From Dallia pectoralis (taxonomy: Eukaryota > Chordata > Actinopteri > Esociformes > Umbridae), in assembly GCA_029465975.1 (NCBI GenBank), contig CM055762.1, positions 2,542,001 to 2,606,000 on the forward strand: a stretch of 64,000 bases of DNA, read 5' to 3'. A program made the translations under genes and the position numbers. This document shows positions 60,261-64,000 of this stretch, piece after piece. The notes under the pieces are model-generated. The model was not told the DNA's origin, searched no databases, and saw only the letters and a program-made list of their open reading frames with translations. Positions within the stretch are counted from its first letter, which is position 1; every line of letters starts with the position of its first letter.

Positions 60261-63200
60261 CTAGGGGGAGATATACAGAACAAATTAAGAACATTTTCAA
60301 CAACAGCAGTTTACTTCTCTCTCTACAAAACAAATGCATGTAAAGCCCACCTCATTGCAAACTTGGGGGTTTCAAAGCAAACATTCATGATCAGAAAACC
60401 AAGCCAAGCACCCAAAAATGAAATGTCCCCTAATAAAGTGGTTGCTTGATTTGGTATTAGTTCAGAGGAGCTGTGGTAAATTAGACCGTTCCTTGATGTG
60501 CTCCCTTCTTCCAGAAGTTCCCTTCCTGCCAACTAGCCCAATGTATATGATTAGAAACTGTCTGTGGCAAAATAAGCTCCCACTTCATCCATCCTTCCGT
60601 CCCTCCCTCCCTCCCTCCTCCCATCCCCCTCTTGTTTTCGGCTAAACTCGCACGCATGCACGCACACACAAGTTCACACACAAACACGCACACAGAGAGA
60701 CAGCGGCTTTGTTGCGAGTGCATTGTGTGTGGACGGAGAGACAGGCCTCCCTGCTGATAGTTCAGGTGATGTAACTGTCTGAGCTTTAGCAGGAGTGTCT
60801 ATTGGTCCGAATCTTAATCCCCCCCACAAAAAAAAGCTCTACTAAGAACTGAGACAAGACAGTGACAGGAAGCACACAAAGGCAAAGGATATAGGACTGG
60901 AGACTGACCATCTGAAAAATATCCCCTGCCCTGCATCGACCAGACAGATTATCCAGCTAACGTTCCTGGTCAGTCGAACCGTAAATAGTCTGTCTGAAAA
61001 CGCTTCTTTACTCCCAGGTTCTTTACTCTGATAAGCGTACGGAGTGTAACAGTTAAATAAAATGGTGACTCCATGACAGGTGTTCATATTTTCAACATGA
61101 TAGTGAGATGATGTGACTTGCTCTGACCGGTCATATTTCAGGATTAATGGATACGCAAAGGGTTTAACTAAACCACATCAATATTCATAGATTAAGAGAT
61201 TCAAGCATTAGTGTGTTACTATAATCTTACTTTATCATGCTTAACCTAAGTAGAGAGATGTTTGTATGTCTTATTTTTGTCTCGGTTCAAAGAAGTAAAT
61301 TTGAAATACAACCTGAGGGTATCCCGGTATTAGACACAGCGGTCAATACAATAACCTGGACTTAAATAACATACTGAGACTAGCGGAGCAAAAAGCCGCG
61401 GCACAAAGCATCATGTTGTGATCATGGCAAATCTGAGAAGAATTCCCATAACATAACTTCCCCCAGGTGTCTGGGAATATATATATATATAAATATATAT
61501 ATATATGTGTCTGTGGACTACTAATGGGCCTGCTTTCTCTTAAAAGTACTGTAATTGATAAGCACACAATGTCATCACTAATACCACAGTCTCTGATCAG
61601 CTCAGTGCCGTCTCAGCCATAAGACGCATGTTTGATCTTAGACACTAAGCATCTTGTCAGGGTTTCTTATTGAAAACTTCTGACAAAAGCCCATGTCCTG
61701 TCAGCATGTCACAGGGCTGTTCCTCCACGGGGAGTGGGCGAGCTTGTGAGTGACAGCAGTAGATATGGGTACGCTGCTCACTCTGAACCCAGCAGTTGAT
61801 GATGGAGCGGCAGATCGTGAGTTCGTCACAAAGGGGATCCGGTAGCCAGTGAGGCACATTTGCTGTAAGACAGAGCGACGGTCACGTGGTTTTAGAAATG
61901 TAGGCCGTCACACATCTTATTGCTGAGACCGAGACATAGCGGAAAGACTTGGCAAGATTGCTCTCATTTGCGAAAGCCCCACAGTTTCACCCTGACGACA
62001 GTTCATAAAAACACAATGGGAATTCTACTCTTCTGCTTTATCAAACCGCATTATCAGTATTTTTTATGAGAATATGACAAAAACACAACACTGGGGAGTT
62101 TTTGGAAGACAAGATTTGGGTCAGGTAAGAGGAGAAATAAGCTTTTGGAAACAAAAAACAAAGGCTTTTAAGAAAGAGTGACAACAATCAAAAGCAGGCG
62201 AAGCCTTGGGATGCTGGCAGCAATTTCCTGTGACAGTTGGAACACATTACAAAGCCTGGATGTGGTGGACAACACTAAGCTCCGAACCACTGGGCCAGCT
62301 CCCGTCTCCTGTCTAATGGCCTGTCAGTTTGGGGAGAGATCACAGGGAGATTACACACACTTTACTGGAATCGCTAACTCTCATAATTATATAGGAACAG
62401 GCGAACCTCTTCAGTGCAGCCACATAAATCTTTACCATCCTGACAGTTCTTCTGCAATCACGGGAAGGTGTTCACTAGCATTTTGTTTTCCTGCCCTGGG
62501 GAAATATTTTCTTTCCCCGGTGTGTTCTTTGGTAAAGCCAACATACCTTTACTCTTTCATTGTACATTTGATACATCATTATTCATCCAACTTAACGGTC
62601 AATCGTAATCCAGGTTGGATCGCAGTTGAGGACATGGAGGATGGCATACAAACAGATCCTGGTGGCCCGATGCTTAAAATGCTGTAGGTTTAGCTCTGGG
62701 AATAAACATGAATGTTCAAGTCCCAAACAAGGTTACTCATTATGTGATGTAATCCCACCTCCTCCTAAAAACTTCCCCAGCAGCTGATAAAAATCCACTG
62801 ATGCGAATGATATAACCGGCGTTGCCAGCGTGACTCAAGACAAGTTTAAATTGACTGAGGTAAAGCCAAACAAGGAAGCGAGTGCCGCAGGACTAACCAA
62901 GTGGCAGGGCTGCAGCTGGCCTGAAACTCTCCAGATTGCGGCTGTAAATTGGGATTTTTCTTCTCATTAGGAAGTGAAAAGCATGTCTGTTGGGGCCTTA
63001 GAAGCCAAAGCTGGCAACAATTTGTCACCTCGGAAACCATTAACGCAAAAATGCATGCATTCTTTGCTTCCTTGTATGTGAGGAAATATTGTCTGACTCA
63101 GAATGACACAGCTGATGGTTAGCAGACCTTAACATTCCCGATAAAAGCAGAGGAACATATATTTATATTTAGTGAACCACAAATATGAGTAAAAGGTGTT

Positions 63201-64000
63201 GAGGTGCAATATGCTTCAGGATGTTGGATCCATGCTGACCTCTGTGCTCTTAGACGTCGCCCATCCAACAGTTTGTATTAAATAGATAAAGACACATCTT
63301 CAATCATTCTGTATTTGTATGGATTTCAATGTCCCGGGGAAGCTAACGCGTGAGCATTTGAGCCCATCTTATCACACCAGGGAGACCACGTTGGAAACAA
63401 GTGGAATGGTTTTGACGTGCCATCCACTGGACTTGAATCAAACAATCAATTAATATTGTCGTGCTGTCCATGGCACCTTGAACTAAATGTGAAGCAGAAA
63501 CAGGAACTCACAATACAATGATGTCTATCATTACGAAATACAACAGGACGTCGCGTAACATCCTCGGTGGCTGTTACACGTTTCATTAAAGCTGATTTGT
63601 CAAACAAAACATCAGAGGAAAGGAGACAGTCATTTGGTTTGTATTGAGACTGAAATACTGCCTGTTTCAATAAGCACTGATTACCGACTAATTACCCATT
63701 TAACATCAAAACAAAGCGTTTGCTAGCATCATAGCACGGTCAACAACAATAAAGGAGCTCGAAATCTCAAATAATCATATGATTATTGCACAACCGACGG
63801 GAATAAGACACATGACAGATTTGGTGTTTTTGGCTAACCGGTGAAGTGAGAAGAGAATTTTATTAAAAACTTTTTTTTAAGTCACCTCAATGGATGAGTC
63901 AATCAGCAATTCTGCCATCAGTCCACTCAACCAGCAGTAATTTCGTAACTGCAAATAAACAATAATGTCTAGACAATGACACATGAGTACAGTACGGGGG
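60261..64000. other. dgkz upstream intron sequence, no proven exon
   Basis: I searched the - strand for the kinase-domain end that should precede the ankyrin exons (EIYILDPE-type) and did not see it. A (TA)n patch lies at 61480-61506 and a CA-rich patch at 60655-60695. The frame ending at 61657 (-) follows a good acceptor but does not match dgkz. The rest is featureless. Confidence 0.45.

Noticed and set aside
61657..61862. Upstream dgkz coding exon
   Set aside because: Its possible phases do not connect to the exon at 60260, and neither frame resembles the known region between the kinase and ankyrin domains.

Overview
This window is vertebrate nuclear DNA, almost certainly from a teleost fish. 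It has long introns with GT/AG sites, AT-rich spacers, many dead Tc1/mariner copies, LINE, gypsy and tRNA-SINE relics, and long CA arrays. Several interspersed repeats look like families I associate with salmoniform and esociform fish, so a pike- or salmon-like host is my guess. That is an impression, not a search result.

Three protein-coding genes can be supported. (1) chrm4, a muscarinic acetylcholine receptor M4 gene on the + strand. Its receptor exon is 27838-29396, and I infer a separate first coding exon at 13314-13368, about 14.5 kb upstream. (2) mdk, midkine, on the - strand. Four coding exons between 37849 and 36261 join in phase to a 145-residue secreted heparin-binding growth factor. 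(3) dgkz, diacylglycerol kinase zeta, on the - strand. Only its 3' end is here: exons for the ankyrin repeats and the ETAV PDZ-binding C-terminus, between 60260 and 56003. The kinase domain lies beyond the right edge. The order chrm4 > < mdk < dgkz, with chrm4 and mdk tail to tail, matches the human 11p11.2 block CHRM4-MDK-DGKZ. It is not the paralogous 7q33 block CHRM2-PTN-DGKI. The three genes do not form a pathway unit; they are a conserved syntenic block.

Layout. 1-1430: 3' part of a dead LINE reverse transcriptase. 1500-2310: repeat-like. 4100-5200: internally deleted IS630/Tc1-type element (copy 1). 10.6-11.3 kb: Tc1 relic. 12.9-13.37 kb: chrm4 5' leader and first coding exon. 13.4-27.8 kb: chrm4 intron, packed with Tc1 relics, four tandem arrays and the second IS630-type copy in inverse orientation. 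27.8-30.5 kb: chrm4 main exon and 3' UTR. 30.5-35.7 kb: convergent intergenic region with a long CA/CG array. 35.7-37.85 kb: mdk. 37.85-45.06 kb: probable mdk first intron, holding a 1.2-kb 41-bp minisatellite. About 45.06-45.28 kb: candidate mdk promoter and noncoding exon. 46.4-49.9 kb: nest of Tc1, gypsy and LTR-like debris. 50-55 kb: AT-rich spacer. 55.2-60.3 kb: dgkz 3' end. 60.3-64 kb: dgkz intron sequence with no exon I can prove.

I see no undescribed multi-gene system. The most unusual features are structural. Two different Tc1 families each carry an in-frame minisatellite at the same place in the transposase, just after the N-terminal DNA-binding domain. One Tc1 relic contains a roughly 123-bp foldback. 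The 41-bp minisatellite shows higher-order structure. The chrm4 start is split so that an N-glycosylation sequon is created across the splice junction. All splice sites and homologies were read by eye, without database searches.
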